A DNA stretch of 40,559 nucleotides. It comes from CAZOBJ01 sp964577825 (GTDB taxonomy: Bacteria; Planctomycetota; SZUA-567; JAFGNG01). Where the stretch lies: positions 1 to 40,559 of the forward strand of contig CAZOBJ010000020.1 in the NCBI GenBank assembly GCA_964577825.1, written 5' to 3'. The notes beneath the pieces were generated by a model. That model was given only the letters and a program-made list of their open reading frames with translations. It was not told the DNA's origin and ran no database searches. The position numbers and the translations under genes are program-made. The first letter of the stretch is position 1; each line of letters opens with the position of its first letter. Positions 16,667-24,395 of the stretch are shown piece by piece.

Positions 16667-18436
16667 ATGACGAGGATCCTGTTCCTGGGCGAACGAGGCG
16701 CGGCGCGTACCCCGATGGCCGCCGCGTTCGCGCGCGCCCGCGCGCCCGCGGACGTGGAGGTGCTGGCCGCTGCCCTGGCGCCTGCGGAGGAAGTGGACCG
16801 CCTTGTCAAGGACCTCATGACCGAGAAGGGCCTCGGCGTCTCCGAGACGCCCGCTCCCGCTCTGACGGACGTGGATCTGGCCGCGGTGGACGTGGTCGTG
16901 GGCCTGATGGCGCGCGAGCGGGCGCCGCGCGACCTGCTCTTGCCCGGCACTCCGCCCCTCGTGTGCTGGGACGTGGACGGCCCGCGCAGCGGCGCCGGCG
17001 AGGCGCCGGCCTGGCGCGCGGTGCGGGACACCATCGAGCGCCTGGTGGACACGCTCTTCTCGCGCGGGTATCTGGCAAGCCTTGCCGAGACCCACGGACG
17101 CATGAGCCTCATCCTGGAGAGCCTGCGCGAGGGCATCATCGCGCACGACCTGGACCGGCGGATCATGTACTTCAACAGCGCGGCCGAGACGATCACCGGG
17201 TACACGCGCGCGCAGGTGCTGGGCCGCGACTGCCATGAGGTCTTCGGCGGGCCCTTCTGCGGGCCCCAATGCAGGTTCTGCACCAAGGGGGACCGGCCCG
17301 AGTTCGACGCGACCTCGTACCCGGTCTCGTTCACAACGCGCGACGGCGAGGCGCGCGAACTCGAGATGACCATGCGCGCCATCCGCAACGGCGACGGGGC
17401 CCTCGTCGGGGTGCTGGCCGCGTTCCGGGACCTCACCCGCGAGCACACGCTCGCGCGCCGGTTGGGCGAGAAAGAACGGTTCCACGGCATCATCGGCCGG
17501 GACAAGAAGATGCTGGAGGTCTTCGAGCTCGTGCGCAAGGTGGCCGAGGTGAACGTGCCCGTGCTCATCCAGGGCGAGAGCGGCACCGGCAAGGAGCTCG
17601 TGGCCGCGGCCATCCACAACGAAGGCCGTCGCGCCCGGGGCCGGTTCGTGCCCGTGCATTGCGGGGCCCTGCCCGAGGGCCTGCTGGAGAGCGAGCTTTT
17701 CGGCCATGTGCGCGGCGCGTTCACCGGCGCGAGCCGGGACAAGAAGGGCCGGTTCGAGCTCGCCGACGGCGGGACCATCTTCCTTGACGAGATCGGGGAC
17801 GTGAGCCCGGCCATGCAGGTCAAGCTCCTGCGCGTACTGCAGGAGGGCAAGTTCGAGCGCGTGGGCGGCACGCGCACGCAACAGGTGGACGTGCGCGTGA
17901 TCAGCGCCACGAACCGGGACCTCGGCGAGCTCATCAACCGGGGCCGGTTCCGCGAGGACCTGTACTACCGGCTCTGCGTGGTGCCCCTGACCTTGCCGCC
18001 CCTGCGCGAGCGATGCGGCGATATTCCGCTCCTCATTGACTACATCGCCGCGCGCATCGGGCCCGAGGCCGGACGAAGCGAGATCACGGTCACGCCCGCG
18101 GCCCGCCAGGCGCTCCTGTCCCACGACTGGCCGGGGAACGTGCGGGAGCTGCAGAACGCGCTCCAGTTCGCCATGGTCAAGGCCCAGGGCGAGGTGGTCG
18201 ATCTCGGGGACCTGCCGCCGCACATCCTGCGCGCGGCCCGGGACGCCGGCCCCGTCGGCCCCCGCCGTCGGCTCGGGCGGCGCGGCCTGGATGTGGCGGA
18301 CGTGCGACGCGCGATCCGCGAGGCGAACGGGAACAAGACCGCGGCCGCGCGGGCCCTGGGCGTGGGCCGCGCGACCCTGTACCGGTTCCTGGCCGAGCAT
18401 CCGGAGGCGAGCGGCGCAGGGGAGGCGGGCCCGTGA
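16667..18436 (+). CDS. Sigma-54-dependent activator with degenerate ArsC-like N-terminal domain and PAS domain
   Basis: Encodes 589 residues. Residues 1-135 resemble ArsC/low-molecular-weight tyrosine phosphatase ('RILFLGERGAARTPMAAAFA' against the usual VLFLCTGNACRSQMAEA), but the catalytic Cys is Gly8 and the two ArsC resolving cysteines are absent, so it should bind rather than catalyse. Residues 145-255 are a PAS domain with four cysteines (C189, C198, C202, C205). Residues 270-500 are the AAA+ domain with Walker A GESGTGKE (303-310), GAFTGA (350-355) and Walker B 'GGTIFLDEIGD'. The end is a Fis-type helix-turn-helix ('NKTAAARALGVGRATLYRFL'). It opens sigma-54 promoters by ATP hydrolysis. 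The next gene overlaps by GTGA, so the two are coupled. It may sense arsenate, phosphate-like ligands or redox state. Confidence 0.92.
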   Translation: MTRILFLGERGAARTPMAAAFARARAPADVEVLAAALAPAEEVDRLVKDLMTEKGLGVSETPAPALTDVDLAAVDVVVGLMARERAPRDLLLPGTPPLVCWDVDGPRSGAGEAPAWRAVRDTIERLVDTLFSRGYLASLAETHGRMSLILESLREGIIAHDLDRRIMYFNSAAETITGYTRAQVLGRDCHEVFGGPFCGPQCRFCTKGDRPEFDATSYPVSFTTRDGEARELEMTMRAIRNGDGALVGVLAAFRDLTREHTLARRLGEKERFHGIIGRDKKMLEVFELVRKVAEVNVPVLIQGESGTGKELVAAAIHNEGRRARGRFVPVHCGALPEGLLESELFGHVRGAFTGASRDKKGRFELADGGTIFLDEIGDVSPAMQVKLLRVLQEGKFERVGGTRTQQVDVRVISATNRDLGELINRGRFREDLYYRLCVVPLTLPPLRERCGDIPLLIDYIAARIGPEAGRSEITVTPAARQALLSHDWPGNVRELQNALQFAMVKAQGEVVDLGDLPPHILRAARDAGPVGPRRRLGRRGLDVADVRRAIREANGNKTAAARALGVGRATLYRFLAEHPEASGAGEAGP

Positions 18437-19194
18437 TCCTGGACGTGCACATGCACCTGCGCCACGGCGACGCGGCCCGCACCGTGGTCGCGCCCGAGAC
18501 GGTGGTCGCGGCCATTGACCGCGGGGGCGTGGACCAGGCGGTGGTGTTCGCGATCAGCGAGCCCGCCGCCGACTGCCACGCGCGCGTCGACCGGGCGCGG
18601 CGCGCGTTCCCCGAACGTCTCATCCCATTCGCCACCGGACGAATCACCGAGGGCGAGGCGGGCCGCGCGGAGGTCGAGCACGCGGTCCGGGACCTGGGCT
18701 TCGCCGGGGTCAAGGTCCACTTCGGCGAGGTGGTGGCCGCCCGGGGCGCGGCGCCCGGGCTCGACGACGTGCTGCCCATGTTCGAGCGGATTGCCGAGCT
18801 CGGCGTGCCCGCGCTCGTGGACGCGGCCGGGGCTCTGGACGTGTTCGAGGTCCTGGCCGGACGTATGCGGCAGGTGCGATTCATCCTCGCCCACCTCGGC
18901 AACCCCCGTGACGCGAAGCTCATCGACCGGGGGCTTGGCATCTGCGCGGCGAACGAGAACGTGTGGACCGACTGCTCGTACGTGTTCGTGCCTGGCAAGC
19001 GGGCCGAGGCCGTGGCCCGGTGCAGGCCGCGCAAGGTGCTGTTCGGCTCGGACGGGCCCTCGGACAAGGTGGACGCGGCAGAGGTCATCGCCGAGATCCG
19101 CGCGCTGGGCCTGGGTCACGACGACGAGGCCGCGATCCTGGGCGAGAACGCGCGCGCGCTCTTGGCCCCGCATTGGCCTGCGCTTTCCGGGTAA
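18433..19194 (+). CDS. Amidohydrolase-2 family protein lacking one metal histidine
   Basis: Encodes 253 residues. HxH is present ('ILDVHMHLRHG', His6 and His8), as are 'FILAHLGNP' and the catalytic Asp in 'VLFGSDGPSD'. The histidine expected in the middle of the barrel (as in FHxG of the minus-strand relative) is missing: the strand reads 'PALVDAAGALDVF'. It may therefore use a different metal arrangement or act as a binding protein. The GTG start overlaps the stop of the activator gene by four bases, so translation is coupled and the protein probably serves the same pathway or supplies a signal for it. No signal peptide. Confidence 0.8.
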   Translation: MILDVHMHLRHGDAARTVVAPETVVAAIDRGGVDQAVVFAISEPAADCHARVDRARRAFPERLIPFATGRITEGEAGRAEVEHAVRDLGFAGVKVHFGEVVAARGAAPGLDDVLPMFERIAELGVPALVDAAGALDVFEVLAGRMRQVRFILAHLGNPRDAKLIDRGLGICAANENVWTDCSYVFVPGKRAEAVARCRPRKVLFGSDGPSDKVDAAEVIAEIRALGLGHDDEAAILGENARALLAPHWPALSG

Positions 19195-19208
19195 CTGTGG
19201 AACCGAGC

Positions 19209-19229
19209 GCCGCAGGAGTTGCCTGCGGC
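19209..19229 (+). terminator. Intergenic hairpin before the GNAT gene
   Basis: A perfect 8-base-pair stem (GCCGCAGG / CCTGCGGC) with a 5-base loop stands between the amidohydrolase stop and the GNAT Shine-Dalgarno. No T-run follows. It could reduce read-through or protect the upstream message. Confidence 0.35.
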
Positions 19230-19251
19230 ACGGGCCGGAAGGAGAAGAATC

Positions 19252-19755
19252 ATGCGCATCCGCGCCTACCAGGAGGCAGACCGCGAGGGGCTCAAGGAGA
19301 TCACGTCCGCGGCGTTCGACGGGGTGTCCACCGACCAGAACATCGAGCGCCGGTACGGGCGCATCCGCGGTCACGACTGGCGCTGGCACAAGGCCCGGCA
19401 CATCGACCAGGACATCGCCGCGCACGCGGCGGGCATCTTCGTGGCCGAGCTGGAGGGCCAGGTGGTCGGATACGTCACGACGCGCGTGAACGCGGAGGCC
19501 GGACAGGGCACGATCGCGCACCTGGCCGTGCTCCCGGAGCACCACAAGAAGGGGATCGGCCGCGCGCTCATCGATGCGGCCCTGGCGCACTTCCGCGAGG
19601 CGGGCCTGGACCTCGTGCGCATCGGGACCATGGAGCAGAACGTCGTGGCCTCGCGCTTCTATCCCAGGCTCGGGTTCCGGGAGGTCGCCCGGGAAATCAC
19701 CTACGTCCTGCCCCTGCGCGACGCGCAGCAGGCAGGGCCGGCCGAAGAGACTTAG
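19252..19755 (+). CDS. GNAT-family N-acetyltransferase
   Basis: Encodes 167 residues of the GNAT fold. The acetyl-CoA pyrophosphate loop is visible in 'LAVLPEHHKKGIGRALI' (HxxGxG-type with Lys in place of the usual Arg), and the C-terminal 'NVVASRFYPRLGFREVAR' is the typical motif B region. The acceptor is unknown; its place near arsC allows an ArsN-type role, but the sequence does not show this. Start ATG at 19252 with GGAAGGAG 6-7 bases upstream. Its stop TAG overlaps the stop of the convergent arsC gene. Confidence 0.85.
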   Translation: MRIRAYQEADREGLKEITSAAFDGVSTDQNIERRYGRIRGHDWRWHKARHIDQDIAAHAAGIFVAELEGQVVGYVTTRVNAEAGQGTIAHLAVLPEHHKKGIGRALIDAALAHFREAGLDLVRIGTMEQNVVASRFYPRLGFREVAREITYVLPLRDAQQAGPAEET

Positions 19756-20186
19756 CCCCCGGCCAGCGTGTCGGGCAGGGACTGCACGAACGCCCGGATC
19801 TCGTCGCGCACGCGGCGGTAGTGGTCGAGCGCCTCCTCTTCGGTCTGCGACCCAGCCGCGAGCACGGGCGGGTCCTCGAAGCTGCGGTGCAGCGTCCGCG
19901 TGGCCGCGGGGAACACGGGGCAGCTTTCCCGCGCTGCGTCGCACAGGGTTACTACCCAGTCAACGGGTTCGTCCCGCACCTCGTCCACGTGCTTGGACCG
20001 GTGGCCGATCATGTCCACGTCGGCCTCTTCCATGACGCGCACCGCCCGGGGATCCAACCCATGCGGCGCCGTACCCGCGGAGCGCGCCTCCAGCCGGTCG
20101 GTGTGCAGGTGGCGCGCCCAGGCCTCGGCTATCTGGCTGCGGCACGCATTGCCCGTGCACAGGAACAAGACGCGCTGCTTGGTCAT
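19752..20186 (-). CDS. arsC: Thioredoxin-coupled arsenate reductase ArsC
   Basis: Encodes 144 residues of the low-molecular-weight phosphatase fold. The P-loop 'LFLCTGNACRSQIAEA' places the nucleophile at Cys10, and 'TLCDAARESCPVFP' places two further cysteines at 82 and 89, the same positions as the resolving cysteines of Staphylococcus plasmid ArsC. 'FEDPP' is the family's DP motif. It reduces arsenate to arsenite with electrons from thioredoxin and thioredoxin reductase; a trxB gene is about 5 kb away. A pure phosphatase role is less likely given the cysteine triad. It is last in an operon with the CcdA-like and thioredoxin/rhodanese genes (26 bases apart). Start ATG at 20186. Confidence 0.88.
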   Translation of the reverse strand: MTKQRVLFLCTGNACRSQIAEAWARHLHTDRLEARSAGTAPHGLDPRAVRVMEEADVDMIGHRSKHVDEVRDEPVDWVVTLCDAARESCPVFPAATRTLHRSFEDPPVLAAGSQTEEEALDHYRRVRDEIRAFVQSLPDTLAGG

Positions 20187-20212
20187 GTCGGTCTCCCGCG
20201 CAGGGGCATCGG

Positions 20213-21442
20213 TCACCTGCTCGCGGCGAGCGGCAGCCCGGCCTTCTCCCAGGCCTGGAGGCCGCCGACCAGACTGTACACGTCCTTTCGACCCAGTCCG
20301 GCGAGCTTTGCTACCGCCTCGATGCTCTGGTCCTCCGGTCCGCCCGCGCCGTAGACCACGATCTTGGGCTCGGCGGGGATCGCCTCGGCGACTTTCTCTA
20401 GCCGATCGATGGAAACGTTCGCCGCCCCGGGGATGTGGCCTTCGTGGTAGGCCTGCGCGGAGCGCACATCCAGGCCCATCACCTTCTCCTGGGCGCGCAC
20501 CCACAGCCGTAGGGTCTCGATGTTGACTCGATCCACGCCCTGTTCAGTGGTCGCCGCGTGGACGGGCAGGTCCGCGTCCTTCCAGTCTTTCAGCCCGCCC
20601 TCGTAGTCGTGGACGTCAGGGAATCCGAGTTCGGTTAGCGTGCGCACGGCCGCGGTGCTCGCCCGGCAGGAGAAGCTTGAGCAGTACGTCACAATGGTGC
20701 GGTTGTCGGCCAGGAGCTTGGCCTTGTCTCCAAGCTGCGCGCTGGGGATGTTCACCGCGCCGGGCAGATGGGCCTGGGCGTAGGACTTCGGGCTGAGCAC
20801 ATCGATGACGAGCAGGTCCTTGTCTTCCTCCATCCAGGCCTGCAGGGTCTCGCGGCTGATGAAGCTCACGCCCTCCTCCGTGCGGTCGCGCTCCTCTACG
20901 CCCGCCTTGGGCGGGTGCGGGGGGCGCAGCGGGGCGGTGAGTTCGCGCACGAACGCGTCGGTGTTGCGCGGAATCGTGTAGCCTTTGTAGCGGACCACGC
21001 CTGCGGCGTCGATGCCGAAGACTCTCGGGATGGCCCATACGCCATAGGCACGCTTAGCCACGCCCTTCGAATCGAGGAGCACGCGGTAGTTCACCTCGCG
21101 GTCGCGCACAAAGCGCTTGACGGTCTCCTCGGACTCTCCGAGGTCCACTCCATACACCAGCACATCGCGATCGCGGGTTTCCTCCACGAACTCCTTCACA
21201 TGGGGCACCTCGGCCATGCATGTCGGGCAGGTGGTGGCGAAGAACACGAGCACTGCGCCGCGCTCGCCCTCCAGGCGGCTGAGGGTCAGCTCCTTGCCGT
21301 CGTGCGTCTTGAGGGTGAAATCCGGCGCCTCGTCGCCCACCTCCACGGCCCGAGCGGCCGGCGCCATGAGGAACGCGCCCACAGCGAGCGCGAGTGCGGC
21401 CAGGGCCCCTCTGGTCGTGATGGATGCGAGGTTCGTGAACAT
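20213..21442 (-). CDS. Exported TlpA-like thioredoxin fused to two rhodanese domains
   Basis: Encodes 409 residues. A signal peptide covers residues 1-32 (cleavage near APAARA-VEV). Residues 33-170 are a TlpA/AhpC-type thioredoxin domain with active site CPTC (Cys72, Cys75). Residues 190-295 form a rhodanese domain with the loop C254SSFSCR260, giving a catalytic Cys. Residues 305-405 form a second rhodanese domain in which the loop reads 'VVYGAGGPEDQS' with no Cys, so it is inactive, as is common in tandem rhodaneses. The protein should act outside the cytoplasm in thiol exchange or sulfane sulfur transfer, reduced by the CcdA-like protein encoded just upstream (37 bases). AAGGAGA lies 7 bases before the ATG. 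Confidence 0.88.
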   Translation of the reverse strand: MFTNLASITTRGALAALALAVGAFLMAPAARAVEVGDEAPDFTLKTHDGKELTLSRLEGERGAVLVFFATTCPTCMAEVPHVKEFVEETRDRDVLVYGVDLGESEETVKRFVRDREVNYRVLLDSKGVAKRAYGVWAIPRVFGIDAAGVVRYKGYTIPRNTDAFVRELTAPLRPPHPPKAGVEERDRTEEGVSFISRETLQAWMEEDKDLLVIDVLSPKSYAQAHLPGAVNIPSAQLGDKAKLLADNRTIVTYCSSFSCRASTAAVRTLTELGFPDVHDYEGGLKDWKDADLPVHAATTEQGVDRVNIETLRLWVRAQEKVMGLDVRSAQAYHEGHIPGAANVSIDRLEKVAEAIPAEPKIVVYGAGGPEDQSIEAVAKLAGLGRKDVYSLVGGLQAWEKAGLPLAASR

Positions 21443-21479
21443 GTCTTTCTCCTTTCCAGGGGCGCGATGCGCCCGCAAC

Positions 21480-22331
21480 TCAACGTAAGAACTCGTCCCC
21501 GCCGAACTCCTGCGCGGGCGGGGCCTCATCCGGTTCGGTCGGCGGCGGCTCCTCTGCCTCCAGCCGCGCGAGCAGGTCGAACAGGCGCGGGAAGTCCGTG
21601 GACTGGCCCACGTACACGAAGAGCAGGCTCGCCCCTGCCAGTACGAGCAGGGCGAAGCCCTTCTTTACCCGCACCATCCACTGGCCGGACTTGGGCAGAT
21701 ACCCCAACAGCCCGCTGAACGTGCCGCACAGAAAGATGAGCGCGCCCTGGCCCAGGCCGAAGAGGAACAGCTTCACCCCGCCGTCGATCGCTTGCTGCAC
21801 GAAGTCGAGCCCCTCGGCCTGGTCCAGGGCCACCGTCGCCAGGACCACGCCCACGATCGGCCCGGTGCAGGGCCCGACCACGAGGCCGCTGACCCCGCCC
21901 ATGACGAACGCGCCGACCAGGCCCTCGCGCGGCTTGCCCGCGCGCGCCTGCAAGCGGCGCAGGAACCCGGGCATGGGGAAGGTGAGCGCGTCCAACAGGA
22001 ACAGGCCCATCAACAGGAAGAAGCAGGCGACCGCGAACATGGCCCACCCGTTCGACCAGATCGTGCCCAGCTGCTGGCCGGTTGCGGCCAACACCGTGCC
22101 GCCGACCGCGTAGACGAGGGCCATGCCCAGCACCAAGGCGAGGCTCAGAAGCAGCGCCTTTGCCCTGTGCCCCTCGGCGCGCGCGCCGATATAGCCTACA
22201 GTCATGGGCAGGACCGGGTACGTGCACGGCGTGAAGCTCGCGACCACGCCCCCGGCGAAAATGAGCACGTACACGACCACGGATTCGGCCGCGACCGCGT
22301 GCTCTAAGAGTTGCGTAAGCCATTCGCTCAT
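21480..22331 (-). CDS. CcdA/DsbD-type thiol-electron transporter
   Basis: Encodes 283 residues with six or more membrane helices. The redox cysteines stand in the family's two motifs, 'FTPCTYPVLP' (Cys36) and 'GPCTGPIV' (Cys155). Such proteins carry reducing power from cytoplasmic thioredoxin across the membrane to TlpA-like or DsbD-like partners. The C-terminal 40 residues are acidic and proline-rich and lack the extra thioredoxin domain of full DsbD; that function is probably supplied by the next gene. Start ATG at 22331 with a weak AGGG upstream. It heads the operon with the thioredoxin/rhodanese gene and arsC. Confidence 0.88.
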   Translation of the reverse strand: MSEWLTQLLEHAVAAESVVVYVLIFAGGVVASFTPCTYPVLPMTVGYIGARAEGHRAKALLLSLALVLGMALVYAVGGTVLAATGQQLGTIWSNGWAMFAVACFFLLMGLFLLDALTFPMPGFLRRLQARAGKPREGLVGAFVMGGVSGLVVGPCTGPIVGVVLATVALDQAEGLDFVQQAIDGGVKLFLFGLGQGALIFLCGTFSGLLGYLPKSGQWMVRVKKGFALLVLAGASLLFVYVGQSTDFPRLFDLLARLEAEEPPPTEPDEAPPAQEFGGDEFLR

Positions 22332-22442
22332 GCGCCCTGTTCCCGGCCAACAGCGCCAGGTGTTCCGACGTCTGTCTCGGGGCCCATTTTGCGCGCTTTC
22401 GGGCCCTGTGTCCAGGCACGAAGGCTTGGCGGACAAGGAATC

Positions 22443-22643
22443 GTGCCCGAACGCCTGCGGCTGCAGCTCAAGTTTGCCAGCAATCCCAGTGCCACATGGA
22501 GGAGCGATCTCGCGAAGGTACTGCGTGCCGCGCAAGAGAAGCGCTACGGCCTGGACTGCTGTATGGTACTTGAAACAATATGTTACGTTAAGGCGACATC
22601 GCCATCTCCATCCGCGTTCCCTGGTTCGTGTCAACCCGTGTGA
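22443..22643 (+). CDS. Possible small protein gene (66 codons)
   Basis: A GTG at 22443 is preceded by AAGGA at about 6 bases and opens a 66-residue frame whose first two thirds look protein-like, with 'SDLAKVLRAAQEKRYGLD' and 'CCMVLETICYV'. Third codon positions are GC-rich in that part. The last 20 residues are Ser/Pro-rich and do not look coding, so it could be the remnant of a longer gene. The start codon lies in the 3' arm of a 7-base-pair stem (22415-22421 with 22441-22447). No family is recognised. Confidence 0.25.
   Translation: MPERLRLQLKFASNPSATWRSDLAKVLRAAQEKRYGLDCCMVLETICYVKATSPSPSAFPGSCQPV
22563..22591 (-). promoter_or_regulatory. Candidate promoter of the ccdA operon
   Basis: On the minus strand TTAACG (22591-22586), 17 bases and TACCAT (22568-22563) lie in an AT-rich island and read toward the CcdA-like gene, with a leader of about 225 bases. 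Each box matches four of six consensus bases. Confidence 0.3.
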
Positions 22644-22960
22644 GGCGCGCTGGGACAAACCGACCGGTCTGAGACACCGCGCTATGTTCCTCTCCGCATC
22701 CGGCGCCTGCGGATCCCTGTTGCGTGCGCAGGGCCCAGTCTCAATTCTGAGGTCCGGGAGGGCTGCGCCCGAGAACGTGCGATGTCCGATGGTCCGTCAT
22801 AATCCGTTCCCGGACAGTAAGATGCGATCGTGACTCTTCTCGCCACCGGCTGTCGGGCTCCGTGCTGGAACCGCGGTTGCCGAATACGCCCGCGTAGGCA
22901 CCGCAGCGCTTGGATGCACGAAGACGCTGCCTGCGCGCCCGAGAACAAGGGATCTCGCGC

Positions 22961-24286
22961 ATGTGGGACTTGATCCTAGCATGGCTTGCGTCGACCTGGG
23001 CGGTGCTGGGGCAGATGGCCCCGTACCTGCTGCTCGGGTTCCTGGTGGCCGGGGTGCTGTCCGTGCTCATCTCTCCGGCCTGGGTGGAGCGGCATCTGGG
23101 CGGCCGGGGACTGGGGCCGGTGGTCAAGGCCGCGGTCTTCGGCGTGCCCTTGCCTCTGTGCTCGTGCGGGGTGATCCCGGTGAGCGCATCGATCCGCCGC
23201 CACGGCGCCAGCCGCGCAGCCACCACGTCGTTCCTCTTGTCCACGCCGCAGACCGGGGTGGACAGCATGCTTGTGAGCTACGCGCTCTTGGGACCCGTGT
23301 TCGCAGTCTACCGGGTCGTGACCGCGCTCGCCACCGGGCTGCTGGGCGGGGCGCTCGTACGCGCCTGGGCCGCGCCCGAGGGCCCGGGCGCACCGGGAGC
23401 ACGCGCGGCGCCCTGCACGGACGCCTGCTGCGCGGCGCAGCCCGGACGGGGGCGGCTCTCGCGCGCGCTGCACTACGGGTTCCTGAACCTGCCCCGCGAC
23501 TTGGGCCCGTCCCTGTTGGTCGGGGTCTTGATCGCGGGGGGCCTGGTGGCCTTTGTGCCGGCGAACCGGTTCGGGACCGTGCTCGGGGGCGGCGTGGTGT
23601 CCATGCTCCTGCTCATGGCCGCCGGCATCCCCATCTACGTGTGCGCCACCGCGAGCGTGCCGATCGCTGTAGGCCTGATCCACGCGGGCGCCTCGGGCGG
23701 CGCGGCGCTCGCCTTCCTGGCCTCCGGGCCGGCCACGAACGCCGCTATGTTCACCACGATCTGGAAAGTGCTCGGCCGGCGCAGCGCGATCCTGTTCCTG
23801 GTCGTGGTCGCGGCGAGCGCCCTGGGCGGGGGGTTGCTGTTCGACCTCCTGTTCCCCGGCGCCGCTGCGGGCGTGCCCGCGCCGACCGGCCCCGGCCCGG
23901 GCGAAGGCCTCGTGGGCTGGGCCGGCCACGCGTGGGCCGCTGGGCTCGTGGCGGTTCTGGCCGTGAGCGCGGCCGATGCGCGCGCGCACAAGCACCCCCA
24001 CTCGGGCGAGGAGAAGGAGGTAGAGGAGGGGGCCTCGTCATCCGCGACCCTGCCCGACCGCGCCGTGCTGTGGGTCACCGGCATGACCTGCGCACACTGC
24101 GCCGAGGCCGTGGGCCAGGCCGTGCGCGAGGTGTCCGGGGTGGAGCGGGCCAGCGTGGACCTGGGCCGGGGCCGCGTGGAGGTGGCCGGTCGCGGGTTCG
24201 ACGCGCGGGCTGTGCTCGACGCGGTGCGCGCATTCGGATACGCGGCGGCGCTGCGGATCGAGGGTCGCGCGCCCGGCCGAGAATAG
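22961..24286 (+). CDS. ArsP_1/SO_0444-type metal efflux permease with C-terminal HMA domain
   Basis: Encodes 441 residues. About eight membrane helices carry the permease signatures 'PLPLCSCGVIPVSASIRRHG' (Cys67, Cys69) and 'LASGPATNAAMF'. A cytoplasmic or periplasmic loop holds C152TDACC157, a His-rich stretch 'AHKHPHSGEE' follows the last helices, and residues 370-430 are a heavy-metal-associated domain with 'GMTCAHC' (Cys377, Cys380). This layout matches the SO_0444 family of Cu/Zn efflux permeases, related to organoarsenical permease ArsP. It probably exports Cu, Zn or an arsenical, with the HMA domain delivering or sensing metal. The ATG at 22961 was chosen at the start of the first helix; a codon 17 residues upstream is also in frame. 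It begins the long plus-strand gene run. Confidence 0.88.
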   Translation: MWDLILAWLASTWAVLGQMAPYLLLGFLVAGVLSVLISPAWVERHLGGRGLGPVVKAAVFGVPLPLCSCGVIPVSASIRRHGASRAATTSFLLSTPQTGVDSMLVSYALLGPVFAVYRVVTALATGLLGGALVRAWAAPEGPGAPGARAAPCTDACCAAQPGRGRLSRALHYGFLNLPRDLGPSLLVGVLIAGGLVAFVPANRFGTVLGGGVVSMLLLMAAGIPIYVCATASVPIAVGLIHAGASGGAALAFLASGPATNAAMFTTIWKVLGRRSAILFLVVVAASALGGGLLFDLLFPGAAAGVPAPTGPGPGEGLVGWAGHAWAAGLVAVLAVSAADARAHKHPHSGEEKEVEEGASSSATLPDRAVLWVTGMTCAHCAEAVGQAVREVSGVERASVDLGRGRVEVAGRGFDARAVLDAVRAFGYAAALRIEGRAPGRE

Positions 24287-24395
24287 GCCTTGCTTCGGGT
24301 GACCGAGAGGCGATAATGGCGGCGCGAGCCCTGTCAGCGACCGTCGTACAGACGCCCGCGCGGGCGCGGGCCTTGGCCTGGATGGGAGCGGAGCC

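Larger units (their letters stand above)
22332..22960. other. 629-base divergent intergenic region
   Basis: This is the only stretch over 300 bases without a firmly supported gene. It separates the minus-strand ccdA operon from the plus-strand metal permease and is more AT-rich in the part 22560-22620. It contains a candidate minus-strand promoter, a possible 66-codon gene with a hairpin over its start, and a small inverted repeat CTCA-ATTC-TGAG near 22740-22751. No tRNA, terminator with T-run or mobile element is visible. Confidence 0.6.
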
